Below, one piece after another: positions 23,352-31,683 of a stretch of 62,693 nt of DNA (position 1 is its first letter; every line of letters starts with the position of its first letter). The notes below the pieces were generated by a model, which did not search any database, was not told where the DNA came from, and saw only the letters and a list, made by a program, of their open reading frames with translations. This DNA is from a virus, in the IMG/VR virus record IMGVR_UViG_3300049259_000169, positions 1-62,693 of that record. One strand, written 5' to 3'. The position numbers were made by a program, and so were the translations under genes.

Positions 23352-23981
23352 ATGGGATACGACATGACGATGGTCCAGCGGGACGAGTCGCTGGACGCCG
23401 AGCTCGCCGCGGCTACGGCCGCGTTCGACGCTGCGGTCAGGGAGCGGGAGGGGTTCGAGCGTGGTACCCCGGAGCGGGACACCGCGCAGGCTGCGGTGTC
23501 GACGGCGTTCGCGGCGAGGGAGAAGGCAGACCTGAACTACTTCCGGCTGAACATCTGGGACATGGGCCATGCTCGGGATGACATGGACGCGCTGGGAATG
23601 CTGGCCACCGAGTACTCCCAGCCGCCGTGGCCGCTGCCGGCCGAGTTCGGGATCACCCAGGACGAGTGGTGGAACTACGACCACGACTTGCCGACCACCG
23701 ACGAGCGCCTCCTCAAGATGCAGGCCGCGGTCGACGCCATGCTCTCGTGGTCCCCTCCGGACGAGCCCGGCATCCCGATGCACAAGCTCGGGAGCAACGA
23801 CGGCTGGGTTGTCACGGCTCTCGATCTGACGGGTGCGCTCGCGCTCTACGACAGAGCGCCGATCCACGAGCGGGAACGGGTGCGCGACTCGTGGGTCGGC
23901 GACGACGGAGGCTGCTACTGGGACGAGTGGATCGCCTTCCTTCGCAGGGCCGAGGCGCTGGCCGGCTTCCGGGTGTACTGA
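23352..23981 (+). CDS. hypothetical protein
   Basis: 209 aa. Starts MGYDMTM; an N-terminal helix rich in Ala/Glu, then a segment (YFRLNIWDMGHARDDMDALG) common to phage proteins that begin MGYDM. Role unknown. ATG follows GGAGGGG. Confidence 0.65.
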   Translation: MGYDMTMVQRDESLDAELAAATAAFDAAVREREGFERGTPERDTAQAAVSTAFAAREKADLNYFRLNIWDMGHARDDMDALGMLATEYSQPPWPLPAEFGITQDEWWNYDHDLPTTDERLLKMQAAVDAMLSWSPPDEPGIPMHKLGSNDGWVVTALDLTGALALYDRAPIHERERVRDSWVGDDGGCYWDEWIAFLRRAEALAGFRVY

Positions 23982-24124
23982 TGACGTACCCGGCAGATGT
24001 GCAGGCCGCGCTGGACCATGCGGCCACCGAGGGTTGGACGATCGAGCGGTACCAGGCGGTGCTCGGTATCGCGCTGCACCACCTCGAAGGAGCAGGCTGC
24101 ACAGAAGGTGTCGCCGCCGACTAA
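23981..24124 (+). CDS. small hypothetical protein
   Basis: 47 aa. ATG overlaps the upstream stop. One helix-rich domain. Followed by a 68-base gap with a possible promoter (CCGACT, 17 bases, TAGCCT at 24140-24145) and the GAACGGAGA leader. Confidence 0.45.
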   Translation: MTYPADVQAALDHAATEGWTIERYQAVLGIALHHLEGAGCTEGVAAD

Positions 24125-24192
24125 CCTGCCTGCCCGTGCTAGCCTGACGGTCTCGGCAGACAGTACCCGAGACGGAGAGAACGGAGAGCCTG

Positions 24193-24519
24193 ATGGACGA
24201 TCCTTTGGGTGACCAGCTGGCGATGCTGGCGGTGCCACTGACGACCCTTGCGGTGCTCGTGGTCGACGCGATCGAAGCGCACCGACGGATGGTCGACGCT
24301 GGCGGTCACGACGTGAGGGTGCGGCTGCTGATGGCCCAGTCGGGGTCGGTGTGGGGGATGCGCCGCTGGGGCGAGGGCGCGCTGACGGTGGACCAGGCGA
24401 TCGACGGTCCGTCGATCGAGCGCGACGCCCGCCAGTGGCTGGCCGACCACCCGGCCGAGATGGCCGAGTACGAGCAGATGCTCGCGGCGTACGCCGACGA
24501 GCAAGTGAGGGGAGAGTGA
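24193..24519 (+). CDS. hypothetical protein with hydrophobic N-terminus
   Basis: 108 aa. Residues 8-25 (QLAMLAVPLTTLAVLVVDAI) could be a membrane helix; the rest is an amphipathic helical domain (VRVRLLMAQSGS, DARQWLADHPAEMAEYEQML). The leader GAGAACGGAGAGCCTG matches other early genes. Function unknown. Confidence 0.6.
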   Translation: MDDPLGDQLAMLAVPLTTLAVLVVDAIEAHRRMVDAGGHDVRVRLLMAQSGSVWGMRRWGEGALTVDQAIDGPSIERDARQWLADHPAEMAEYEQMLAAYADEQVRGE

Positions 24520-24869
24520 TGGGCAGAGCAGCAGGCCGGTCGGCGAAGCGTCCGGCGCACAAGGTGCAGTTCGGGACGCCGCCACCGCAGCGCCGGGACT
24601 ACCACTGGACGGAGGTGGCCGAGCAGCTCCGGGCGCAGCCCGGGGTGTGGGCCAAGGTCCACGCGGACCTGCCGTCGTCGGTGGTGTGGACGATCAACCG
24701 GGGCAGGGTCGCCCCGGTGGCGCCACACCGGGGGTTCGAGACCCGGACGGTGGGCAACAGGCCCGACGAGAAGGGCAAGCGGTGGTGCGCCGAGCTGTGG
24801 ATGGTGTACCTGCCGGAGAACGACACGACGCTGGAGAAGAAGGCCAAGCGGAACGGAGCGAAGACATGA
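24519..24869 (+). CDS. hypothetical basic protein
   Basis: 116 aa. Basic N-terminus (GRAAGRSAKRPAHK), then a fold with W-T-I and WCAELWMVYLP strands and a Lys-rich tail. May bind nucleic acid. ATG overlaps the upstream stop. Confidence 0.6.
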   Translation: MGRAAGRSAKRPAHKVQFGTPPPQRRDYHWTEVAEQLRAQPGVWAKVHADLPSSVVWTINRGRVAPVAPHRGFETRTVGNRPDEKGKRWCAELWMVYLPENDTTLEKKAKRNGAKT

Positions 24870-25384
24870 CGGAGACGGCGAGTGATGCGGTGCTCGAGCA
24901 GGTGGCCGGCCAGACCTACCACCAGCAGATGCTCAACGCCTATTGGCAGGCGGGCGAGCAGATCACCCTGAACGCGTTGGTGATGCTGTGCCTGGCGGCG
25001 AGGCGGTTCGACGGGCGGGTCAAGTACGTGATCCTCGACGACTCGGACCAGGGCGACTGGCAGTGCGTGGCGGGTCTGTGCGCCGCGCTGCCGATGCGGC
25101 CGGGCGACTACTCGGAGGTCTCGGACCTCGACGAGGACGACGAGTTCGACGACGAGGGCTGGGCGTCGTCGGTCGACGACCGGACCGAGCACTCATGGGG
25201 TCCGTACCTGGTGCTCTCGGAGGCGATGCCGCACTGGAAGTTCCTCGACGTGGACCGAGTACTGGCCGAGGTGCACCTGCCGTGGCGCCCGGTTACTCAG
25301 GTAACCCAGAAGTTCACGGACTTGCCCACCGGATTCCACGACAACAAACGCGAGCGTGACGCCAACACCGTCGGAGGTGCCTGA
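24866..25384 (+). CDS. hypothetical protein upstream of SSB
   Basis: 172 aa. Helical N-terminal half ([33 protein letters not shown]), an acidic loop ([12 protein letters not shown]) and a beta end. Overlaps the SSB start by one base. Palindrome site 7 lies in its last part, coding VTQVTQ. Function unknown. Confidence 0.6.
   Translation: MTETASDAVLEQVAGQTYHQQMLNAYWQAGEQITLNALVMLCLAARRFDGRVKYVILDDSDQGDWQCVAGLCAALPMRPGDYSEVSDLDEDDEFDDEGWASSVDDRTEHSWGPYLVLSEAMPHWKFLDVDRVLAEVHLPWRPVTQVTQKFTDLPTGFHDNKRERDANTVGGA
25291..25306. promoter_or_regulatory. palindrome site 7 (inside a gene)
   Basis: GGTTACTCAGGTAACC, identical to site 3. It lies 78 bases before the SSB start. Confidence 0.8.
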
Positions 25385-25878
25385 TGTCGGGTGAGACCGT
25401 GGTCTGCGTGGTCGGCAATCTGGTCGACGATCCGGAGCTGAGGTTCACGCCGAGCGGTGCGGCGGTGTCGAACTTCCGGATCGCGTCGACTCCGCGGATC
25501 TTCGACAGGCAGTCCAACGAGTGGCGGGATGGCGACCCGCTGTTCTTGTCGTGCTCGGTCTGGCGGCAAGCGGCGGAGAACGTGGCGGAGTCGCTGACCC
25601 GGGGGATGCGGGTGATCGTGCAGGGCCGGCTCAAGCAACGTTCCTACGAGACCCGTGACGGTGAGAAGCGGACGGTGGTGGAGCTCGACGTGGACGAGGT
25701 CGGCCCGTCGCTGGCGTTCGCGAGCGCAAAGGTGACCAAGACGTCTCGTCAGGCTGGCGGGGGCGGGGGTTCACGGCCCCAGCAGGGTTCCGGTGGGAGC
25801 CAGGCAGGTGGTGACCCCTGGAGTGCGCCAGCGGGCGGCGCTGATCCGTGGAGTGGTGGCGATGAGCCTCCCTTCTGA
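25384..25878 (+). CDS. ssb: single-stranded DNA-binding protein
   Basis: 164 aa. OB-fold with the classic motifs [45 protein letters not shown] and [17 protein letters not shown] Gly/Gln-rich linker leads to the acidic-hydrophobic tip GGDEPPF, which in bacterial SSBs docks partner proteins. Protects single-stranded DNA during replication and recombination. One of two OB-fold genes here. Confidence 0.95.
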   Translation: MSGETVVCVVGNLVDDPELRFTPSGAAVSNFRIASTPRIFDRQSNEWRDGDPLFLSCSVWRQAAENVAESLTRGMRVIVQGRLKQRSYETRDGEKRTVVELDVDEVGPSLAFASAKVTKTSRQAGGGGGSRPQQGSGGSQAGGDPWSAPAGGADPWSGGDEPPF

Positions 25879-26185
25879 AGTGACGCCCGAGTTTGACCAG
25901 ATCGCCGAGTGGCTCGGGGACATGCCCGAGGCGTACAACGTCACGGACTACGCCAACGAGCAGGCGACCTCCATTGACATTGACGTGGAGGCCTTGGCTC
26001 ACCGGATCGTCGAGCGTATCGGCACACGTCAGTTCCGGGCGCGCGTCGAGGCAGCGCTTCCCGAGTGCACCAAGGTTGGTGGTTGCGCGTCCGTACCCGC
26101 CATGCCGCGTAGCGAATGGTGTGTCACTTGCTGCGTCCGCGCGGCCTTTGACGAGGGCGTTCTGGAGGCTGACCATGATGGCTAG
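25862..26185 (+). CDS. hypothetical Cys-containing protein
   Basis: 107 aa, ATG 17 bases before the SSB stop. N-terminal [12 protein letters not shown] helix, then a Cys-rich second half ([17 protein letters not shown]). Function unknown. Confidence 0.55.
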   Translation: MSLPSEVTPEFDQIAEWLGDMPEAYNVTDYANEQATSIDIDVEALAHRIVERIGTRQFRARVEAALPECTKVGGCASVPAMPRSEWCVTCCVRAAFDEGVLEADHDG

Positions 26186-26558
26186 CCGTCGGGTGGTATT
26201 GGGTGCCGTCGCGCTCGGCGTGGTCACGGCTTCCGTGGCGCGTCGCCTCGCTCCAGCGGTCGCTGCCACGCCACAGTTCCGCGAGGCGCGAGGTCGCGCT
26301 GACCGCGCTCTCCACGTCCTGCGGGGGCGACCGATCATGTACCGGCTGCGCGTGGAGGACGGCTCGATCCACATCGAGGACGACTACGCACGCATCGACA
26401 CCGTCACTGTGATCGGTGGACCGCCGCGAGTCGCGATGACCGATATCGAGGCGATCCTCGCCGACGCGCTGGACCGCGCTCGGGAGGTCGTCCACCAGTC
26501 GTCGGCGATCTACGTCGGTGCAACCGCTCCACCTGCAAAGGGGTCGTCCGATGGCTGA
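26175..26558 (+). CDS. membrane-anchored hypothetical protein
   Basis: 127 aa. A basic start then a hydrophobic helix (VVLGAVALGVVTASVA, about 6-22) suggests a membrane anchor or export signal. The rest is a small alpha/beta domain. No family recognised. Confidence 0.55.
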   Translation: MMASRRVVLGAVALGVVTASVARRLAPAVAATPQFREARGRADRALHVLRGRPIMYRLRVEDGSIHIEDDYARIDTVTVIGGPPRVAMTDIEAILADALDRAREVVHQSSAIYVGATAPPAKGSSDG

Positions 26559-26697
26559 TCCTCAGGCCGAGAGCGACGTGCAGGTCTGCGCGGTGTGCGA
26601 GCTTCCCATCGTGCGCCGTGACGAGCCCGGACTCTGGCCGTGGGCGCACACCGAGCCCGCCAACCACATGGCCTATCCGCCCGGAGGGCGTACCTAG
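26551..26697 (+). CDS. small zinc-knuckle protein
   Basis: 48 aa. CAVCELPI and a later AHTEPANH give a plausible C-x2-C...H...H metal site. ATG overlaps the upstream gene. Function unknown. Confidence 0.55.
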   Translation: MADPQAESDVQVCAVCELPIVRRDEPGLWPWAHTEPANHMAYPPGGRT

Positions 26698-26704
26698 AGA
26701 ACGG

Positions 26705-26853
26705 CCGGCGGCCTCCGCTGAGTGGGCCGCCGGAAGTGAGGGCACTGCTGGCCTCCCAGCTCTCACTGCCCCCGCGTCGCGGACCCCGGGTATGACGGGG
26801 TCCGCGCCGGGGGTCACCCCGGCAGCGAACTTCCCGGCCGACGAGCGGCCGGG
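26705..26853 (+). other. array of five hairpins in a gene-free gap
   Basis: The 175-base gap between two small genes holds, in order: CCGGCGGCC/GGCCGCCGG (26705-26733); GCTGG/CCAGC flanked by GTGAG/CTCAC; an 11-base perfect stem (26778-26788 with 26796-26806); CCGGGG/CCCCGG (26807-26822); and CCCGGCCG/CGGCCGGG (26833-26853). No open frame with good codon bias covers it. Candidates are a structured RNA, an attenuator, or a replication origin near the two SSB genes. Confidence 0.5.
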
Positions 26854-26872
26854 TGAACGAGAGGACAGCAAC

Positions 26873-27040
26873 ATGGCGCGTTACGAGGTGAAGCGGACGG
26901 TTGAGGAGATCGACGACCTCCTCAACGCGGTCATCGAGGACGAGGGTCCCCGCTTCCCGGGCATGACGTTCGAGCAGGGACTCAAGGACGGGATCGACTG
27001 GGTGACCGGCGAGACCGACGAGCACCCGCTCGGCGAGTAG
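26873..27040 (+). CDS. small acidic protein
   Basis: 55 aa after the hairpin array; GAGAGG precedes the ATG. Helical with an acidic end. No family recognised. Confidence 0.55.
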   Translation: MARYEVKRTVEEIDDLLNAVIEDEGPRFPGMTFEQGLKDGIDWVTGETDEHPLGE

Positions 27041-27070
27041 CACACCACCAACAGGAAGAAGGACAGCATC

Positions 27071-27343
27071 ATGGGAGTGAAGAAGGCAGAGTCGCAGCGC
27101 AAGACCGCGGCCGAGCGGGCGCAGGAGCAGCTGGACACGGCGGACCGGGTGATCGCCCGGTTGGTCAAGCGGGTGGAGGCGGCCAAGGCCGACGTGGTGA
27201 CGCTCGAGGACGAGCTCGAGGCTGCGCGGGCGCGGCGGGACTACCTCGCGCAGAACCCGGCGCTGCTGCCGGAGCGGCGAGTCGACACCCCGATCCCGGG
27301 CGTCGACTCGCCCGATCCGGCCGGCTCGACCGAGGAGGGCTGA
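27071..27343 (+). CDS. coiled-coil protein
   Basis: 90 aa. Residues ~8-60 form one long charged helix with heptad spacing (AAERAQEQLDTADRVIARLV, then VEAAKADVVTLEDELEAARA), a coiled coil. The tail is Pro/Asp-rich. Function unknown. Confidence 0.65.
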   Translation: MGVKKAESQRKTAAERAQEQLDTADRVIARLVKRVEAAKADVVTLEDELEAARARRDYLAQNPALLPERRVDTPIPGVDSPDPAGSTEEG

Positions 27344-27344
27344 G

Positions 27345-27437
27345 ATGTCGGGCGGCCAGCTGGCGGCGATCGCCTTCGTGGGCGTCTTCCTGGTCGGCCT
27401 CTACGTGGGCTGGACGGCGGCGCTGCTGACCCGCTGA
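27345..27437 (+). CDS. 30-residue membrane peptide
   Basis: 30 aa with one transmembrane helix (LAAIAFVGVFLVGLYVGW). ATG is one base after the upstream stop. Function unknown. Confidence 0.5.
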   Translation: MSGGQLAAIAFVGVFLVGLYVGWTAALLTR

Positions 27438-27440
27438 ACC

Positions 27441-27481
27441 CCGGTGGGGTGGGGGTGTTCCGAGAGTCACTGCCCCACCGG
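27441..27481 (+). other. inverted repeat before site 8
   Basis: CCGGTGGGG (27441-27449) and CCCCACCGG (27473-27481) pair over a 23-base loop, overlapping the first bases of palindrome site 8. May terminate the preceding unit. Confidence 0.35.
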
Positions 27482-27495
27482 TTACCCGAGTAACC
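27480..27495. promoter_or_regulatory. palindrome site 8
   Basis: GGTTACCCGAGTAACC, 50 bases before the start of a secreted-protein gene. Confidence 0.8.
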
Positions 27496-27545
27496 CAGCG
27501 CCCGTCCGGAGTTGGGCAACGTTGGACAACCAGAAGGGAACACCC

Positions 27546-28148
27546 ATGAAGAAGGCACTCATCGTGCTGCTCGTCATCCTCGGGCTGATCATGCTCGGGA
27601 CCACGAGGAGTACCGCCGCGCAGCTGCGGCACACCCCCAGTGGGGGAGCGGACTGCTCCCACGTCTGGGCGCAGGGCACCAGCTACGAGGCGGGCGACAC
27701 CAACACGCTGACCGTCTCGGTCGACGGCGACACCGACACGGTCGACTTCGCGACCGACGGCTACCTGGACATGGCGATCCCCAACGACGGGGTCGAGCAC
27801 ACGTGGTCATGGGCGGTGGATACCACCAACCCGGACCCGGCGTATTCGGACAGCGGGTCCGGCACCATCACGTGCGGCGATCGGCCGGTCACAAGGATCG
27901 CGGTGGTGCGGGTCGGGAAGTACGACTCGTGTGCGTGGCAGGCGGACCTCGTCTACTTCACGCTCCGCCGGCACGTGCACGGCGCCCACATCGCCCAGCC
28001 CACGCACACCAGGTGGGTCGTGACCGCGAAGGCGGACACCGGCTACGTGCTGCACAAGTTCCGGCACGGTGGCCCGCTGGTGAAGCGCATCCGCTGGGTG
28101 CTGCACACCCGCAACCAGCAGCCGTGCGATGGAGGTGGCTCGCAGTGA
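27546..28148 (+). CDS. secreted protein
   Basis: 200 aa. Clear signal peptide: MKK, hydrophobic core (ALIVLLVILGLIML), likely cleavage after a small-residue AA pair near residue 25. The mature part is beta-rich with four Cys, likely disulfide-bonded. Acts outside the membrane; may alter the lysogen or infected-cell surface. No family recognised. Confidence 0.65.
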   Translation: MKKALIVLLVILGLIMLGTTRSTAAQLRHTPSGGADCSHVWAQGTSYEAGDTNTLTVSVDGDTDTVDFATDGYLDMAIPNDGVEHTWSWAVDTTNPDPAYSDSGSGTITCGDRPVTRIAVVRVGKYDSCAWQADLVYFTLRRHVHGAHIAQPTHTRWVVTAKADTGYVLHKFRHGGPLVKRIRWVLHTRNQQPCDGGGSQ

Positions 28149-28513
28149 ATGCCGCCGCTGACCGGGACCTCGCCGACCTCGCCGTCAACGAGGTGCGGCT
28201 GATCGGCCGGATCTCCCAGGCGCCCGAGGAGAGGGTGCTCCTGGGCGGCGGCATCGTGGTCACGTTCCGGGTGGTGGTGCCTCGCGCTTCCACCCGGAAC
28301 GTGACGCGGCAGACCGTCGACGCGCTCGACTGCCAGGTGAGACGGGGGCCCACGGCGAAGCGGGTCATGGGCTGGCACGCGGACGACGTGGTCGAGGTGT
28401 CGGGCTCGATCCGCCGTGTCTTCATGCGAGCGCGCGGTGCGGTCTTCTCCCGCGTGACGGTCGACGTGACCAAGGGCAAGGTGGTCAAGGCCGCGGTCAC
28501 CTCGTCGCAGTAA
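28145..28513 (+). CDS. second SSB-like OB-fold protein
   Basis: 122 aa from GTG 28145 (GTGA overlap). VNEVRLIGRISQAPEERVLL, IVVTFRVVVPR, DALDCQVR, DDVVEVSGSIRRVFMRARG and TVDVTKGKV follow the SSB strand order. It has no acidic tip. Differs strongly from the SSB at 25.4 kb, so it is not a recent copy. May act as a special-purpose SSB. Confidence 0.7.
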   Translation: MNAAADRDLADLAVNEVRLIGRISQAPEERVLLGGGIVVTFRVVVPRASTRNVTRQTVDALDCQVRRGPTAKRVMGWHADDVVEVSGSIRRVFMRARGAVFSRVTVDVTKGKVVKAAVTSSQ

Positions 28514-28544
28514 CCCAGCTGAACCGAACGAACGGAGAGAACGA

Positions 28545-29780
28545 ATGACGATCGCAACGACGGCCCGGAACGCCGGGCTCCAGGATCTGGTCACGATGCT
28601 GCGCGAGCAGCACGTGCGCAAGGTCGACATGGTGGTCCCGGCCAGCGCGCTGCGCTCGGTGGACGGCCAGGTGCAGGTGTCCGGTGTGGAACCGATCCTG
28701 CTCGACGACGGGGTGCAGGAGGCCAACGGCCTCTACGCCCCCACGCAGGTCTTCGACGAGGGGTTGAGCGACAAGCTCGACATCCCGTTGAAGTACGTGC
28801 GCCGGTTGCGGGAGTCGCGACCGGACCTGATGGACGCCAACGTGAACGGCTGGCTGCGCGGCCGGGGCGCGACGATGGAGAAGGGTCCCGACTGGGACGG
28901 GGCGAACCCCGGCGCCGGGTGGGTGGAGAAGACGGTCGCCATCCCCGGCGACTCGCGCTCGTTCATGCTGCGCACCTTCCGGAGTGACGACGACTCCGGC
29001 ATCGCCCGCGCGCTGCTGAGCAACTCCTACTCGATCGTCGACAACCTCGACGTGCTGATGGAGGCGCTCGGTGCGGTGCGCGAGGCAGGTGTGGAGGCGT
29101 ACGTCGACCGGGCGAACCTGACCGAGCGCCGGATGTCGGTGGAGATCGTGGTGCCGGAGATCGAGGTGCTGGCCACCGAGCTGCTGCGCGGGTACCGCAA
29201 CCCGTTCGGCTCGGACTTCGAGCGGTGGCGCGGGATCGCGGACCGGGAGGGCCTGGGCTACGGCGGCGAGGAGCCGGTCGTGTGGGCCGGGTTCAAGATC
29301 ACCAACTCCGAGACCGGTGGTGGTGCGTTCACGATCACCCCGCAGGCCAAGGTCAAGGTGTGCGCGAACGGGCTGACCCTGTCCAACGACGTGGTCCGGG
29401 CGGTGCACCTGGGCGGCCGGCTCGAGACCGGGGTGGTGAACTGGTCGGCGGAGACGCAGCGCCAGAACCTCGAGCTGATCAAGGCCAAGACCCGGGACGC
29501 GGTGGCGACGTTCATCGACATCGACTACATGACGGCGGCCATCGCGAAGATCACCGAGAAGGCGATGGTCGAGGTCGGCTCGGACGAGGTCAAGGTGATC
29601 ACCAAGAGGGCGAAGTTCACCGAGCCCGAGCAGGACATGATCCTCGACTTCTTCATCCGGGGTGGGCAGACCACCCGGGGTGGGATCATGCAGGCGGTGA
29701 CCGCGGCCAGCCAGATGGTCGACGACGCCGACCAGGCGCACGACATGGAGGCCAAGGCGCTGGCGGTGCTGACGGCATGA
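28545..29780 (+). CDS. DUF932-type phage/plasmid protein
   Basis: 411 aa. Central sequence matches the DUF932 family (phage/plasmid-like protein): KLDIPLKYVRRLRE, FRSDDDSGIARALLSNSYSI, VWAGFKITNSETGGGAFTI, and VCANGLTLSNDVVRAVHLGG. Many phages and plasmids carry it near replication genes, but its activity is unknown. The leader CCGAACGAACGGAGAGAACG plus a half palindrome (GTAACCC at 28510) precedes the ATG. Confidence 0.8.
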   Translation: MTIATTARNAGLQDLVTMLREQHVRKVDMVVPASALRSVDGQVQVSGVEPILLDDGVQEANGLYAPTQVFDEGLSDKLDIPLKYVRRLRESRPDLMDANVNGWLRGRGATMEKGPDWDGANPGAGWVEKTVAIPGDSRSFMLRTFRSDDDSGIARALLSNSYSIVDNLDVLMEALGAVREAGVEAYVDRANLTERRMSVEIVVPEIEVLATELLRGYRNPFGSDFERWRGIADREGLGYGGEEPVVWAGFKITNSETGGGAFTITPQAKVKVCANGLTLSNDVVRAVHLGGRLETGVVNWSAETQRQNLELIKAKTRDAVATFIDIDYMTAAIAKITEKAMVEVGSDEVKVITKRAKFTEPEQDMILDFFIRGGQTTRGGIMQAVTAASQMVDDADQAHDMEAKALAVLTA

Positions 29781-29953
29781 GACTCCGGGTGCACTGGACG
29801 GTGGTCGAGGACCACTCGGCGGAGATCGAGGTGGACGACGACTTCGATCCGGAGCACGACCTCACCGATGAGATCGTGGCCGAGCAGGAGGACGCCCGGT
29901 CCTACCTCCGCACGACGGACCGGACCATCGAGTCCTGGGTGCCCGTCACCTGA
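29777..29953 (+). CDS. small acidic protein
   Basis: 58 aa. Strand (RLRVHWTVVEDHSAEIEVDD) then an acidic helix. ATG overlaps the DUF932 stop; ends just before a terminator. Function unknown. Confidence 0.6.
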   Translation: MRLRVHWTVVEDHSAEIEVDDDFDPEHDLTDEIVAEQEDARSYLRTTDRTIESWVPVT

Positions 29954-29955
29954 TC

Positions 29956-29999
29956 GCCCAGGACTGGGGTCGTACGTCAGACCGGCCCCAGTCCTGGGC
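29956..29999 (+). terminator. terminator
   Basis: Perfect 14-base stem (29956-29969 with 29986-29999), 16-base loop, immediately after the preceding stop. Confidence 0.8.
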
Positions 30000-30022
30000 T
30001 CCCACTCACGAATGGAGATGAG

Positions 30023-30229
30023 ATGACTTCACAGGATTGGACGCCGGCGGTCGGCGATCCCGTGGTGTACCGGGCGTTCCCGGGGGCCCAGCCGGAGGAC
30101 GGCGTGATCACGAAGCTGTCGACAGACCCGACCCTGGTGTTCGTGCGCTACGTCGGTCAGCGGCCGGACGCCGCGGGCCAGGCCACCCGGGTCAGGGGCC
30201 TCGAGCTCGCGGGGCCCCGCCGGGTGTAG
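30023..30229 (+). CDS. small beta-barrel-like protein
   Basis: 68 aa. WTPAVGDPVVYRAF and GVITKLSTDPTLVFVRYVG resemble small SH3/KOW-like folds. GAATGGAGATGAG precedes the ATG. Function unknown. Confidence 0.55.
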   Translation: MTSQDWTPAVGDPVVYRAFPGAQPEDGVITKLSTDPTLVFVRYVGQRPDAAGQATRVRGLELAGPRRV

Positions 30230-30248
30230 TCTGCCCGAGCAAGTAAGA

Positions 30249-30278
30249 GCCCCCGCGGAGCGGTGAACTCCCGGGGGC
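30249..30278 (+). other. leader hairpin with upstream -10-like element
   Basis: GCCCCCG pairs with CGGGGGC over 16 bases. A TAGTCT element at 30227-30232 may be a -10 box, placing the hairpin at the start of the transcript. Confidence 0.4.
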
Positions 30279-30302
30279 GTGACCATCAGACCTTGAGGAG
30301 TG

Positions 30303-30365
30303 ATGACGGCGATGCCGATCGTACCGAATGCTGGGCCGCTTGCGAAGCGGTGGTCCTGTGCGTGA
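30303..30365 (+). CDS. possible 20-residue leader peptide
   Basis: ATG with AGGAG two bases upstream; 20 codons, stop overlapping the next gene's GTG. Its main role may be translational coupling. Poor codon bias. Confidence 0.3.
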   Translation: MTAMPIVPNAGPLAKRWSCA

Positions 30366-30594
30366 GCAGACGTGGTGCTCCGACTGTGCCTCGACGCAGC
30401 ACGTCGAGGACCAGTTCGTCGACGACACCGGCGACTCGCGGGCCACGGTCGAGGAGTACTCGGTGACCGTGCTGTCGTGCGGCCACACCATCGAGCGGAC
30501 CACCCGGACCTACTGGTCGCCGCTCCAACAGGCGGGGCTGCCGCGGTCTGCGTCGCTTCCCGACCCGTTCGAGCTGGAGGGGGAGAGCCGATGA
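30358..30594 (+). CDS. small Cys protein
   Basis: 78 aa from GTG 30358. WCSDC near the start and LSCGH in the middle are a likely zinc site between beta strands. Function unknown. Confidence 0.55.
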   Translation: MREQTWCSDCASTQHVEDQFVDDTGDSRATVEEYSVTVLSCGHTIERTTRTYWSPLQQAGLPRSASLPDPFELEGESR

Positions 30595-30679
30595 TCGCGC
30601 GCGCCGCAACTGGAACAAGCGGCTCAAGGATATCTGCCCGAGCTGCAACCCCCTATCCCGAAGACACGAGGAGGACTGA
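30591..30679 (+). pseudogene. frameshifted small zinc-knuckle gene
   Basis: From ATG 30591 the frame is good for only a few codons (MIAR). After GCGCGCGC, sensible coding continues in another frame (RNWNKRLKDICPSCNPLSRR, then HEED) to TGA 30677-30679. Removing one GC pair restores a 28-residue CPSC protein. The downstream frame lacks its own start. Confidence 0.55.
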
Positions 30680-30880
30680 ATGACCACGGACAGAGAGGCG
30701 CTGGCGCGAGACGTCATCGAGCGCATGGATGTAGCCCGGCTACGACTGGATGAGGCCGGGATCCTGATGGACCGAGCGAAGGCCGTGCTGATCGACACCA
30801 TCGCCGAGCACAACGCGGCGCTGGAGGCGCTGGCGGCGATCACCGACGAGGCCGCCACACTGCTGGAGGAGGCACCGTGA
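30680..30880 (+). CDS. small helical protein
   Basis: 66 aa, one or two long helices (VIERMDVARLRLDEAGILMD, VLIDTIAEHNAALEALAAIT). Overlaps the initiator gene start. Function unknown. Confidence 0.55.
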   Translation: MTTDREALARDVIERMDVARLRLDEAGILMDRAKAVLIDTIAEHNAALEALAAITDEAATLLEEAP

Positions 30881-31683
30881 GCGGCCGGCCGCGGCGAGCA
30901 TTCGGCATCGTGTCCAAGGTGGTGATGCGGACGCCCGGCATCCCGCTGGGGAGCAAGGCGCTGTACGCGTTGCTCTGCTCGTACGCCGATGACGACGGCT
31001 GCTGCCATCCGTCGAACGAGACGCTGGCGGCCGACCTGGGGGTGTCCGAGTCCTCGGTCGCGAGGGGTCTGCGGACGCTGGCGGACTGGAAGCTGATCGT
31101 CCGGGAGGACCGGTTCGTCGAGAACCGGCAGACCACTTCGGTCACTCGGATCACTGATCTGGACGTCGCTGAGATGACTACCCGCCCTGTCACTGACGAC
31201 ACCCCCGAGGGTGGCATGGGTGACAACCCCGGGGGTGTCACTGGTGACAACCAGAACAACACCACCATGAACGGAACCAGTACGAACACACCGTCACCTG
31301 CCGGTGACGAAGGGTCGCAGGACGGACTCTCCAGCGAGGACGAGCTGTTCGAGGACTTCTGGACCCACTACCCGAGGAAGGTCTCGAAGAAGGATGCGAG
31401 GGCGGCGTTCGCGAAGGCGTTGAAGGCCGTCGACTACCTCACCATCCGGGCCGGTCTCGTCGGTGCGATCAAGGCGTGGCGAGCGGAGGGCAAGGTCGTG
31501 GTCGAGAAGGTCGGCGACGACCTCAAGGTCAAGGCCGAGGTCGGCGAACTGGGCAAGGGCATTCCCCATGCTGCGACCTGGCTCAACGGGGAGCGGTGGA
31601 ATGACGAGCACCCGGAGGCCAAGGTGGCCGCCGGACAGAACGGAGAGGATGAGAACGCATGGATGACGCGGAGAGCGGACTGA
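30877..31683 (+). CDS. helix-turn-helix replication initiator-like protein
   Basis: 268 aa, GTG start. Residues ~10-75 form a winged helix-turn-helix (GSKALYALLCSYADDDGCC, LAADLGVSESSVARGLRTL, WKLIVRED) as in phage and plasmid replication initiators. A disordered Thr/Asp/Asn linker follows. The C-terminal module (FWTHYPRKVSKKDARAAFAK ... ATWLNGERW) is typical of phage replisome-loading proteins. Likely binds the origin and recruits the helicase encoded 1.5 kb downstream. Confidence 0.8.
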   Translation: MSGRPRRAFGIVSKVVMRTPGIPLGSKALYALLCSYADDDGCCHPSNETLAADLGVSESSVARGLRTLADWKLIVREDRFVENRQTTSVTRITDLDVAEMTTRPVTDDTPEGGMGDNPGGVTGDNQNNTTMNGTSTNTPSPAGDEGSQDGLSSEDELFEDFWTHYPRKVSKKDARAAFAKALKAVDYLTIRAGLVGAIKAWRAEGKVVVEKVGDDLKVKAEVGELGKGIPHAATWLNGERWNDEHPEAKVAAGQNGEDENAWMTRRAD

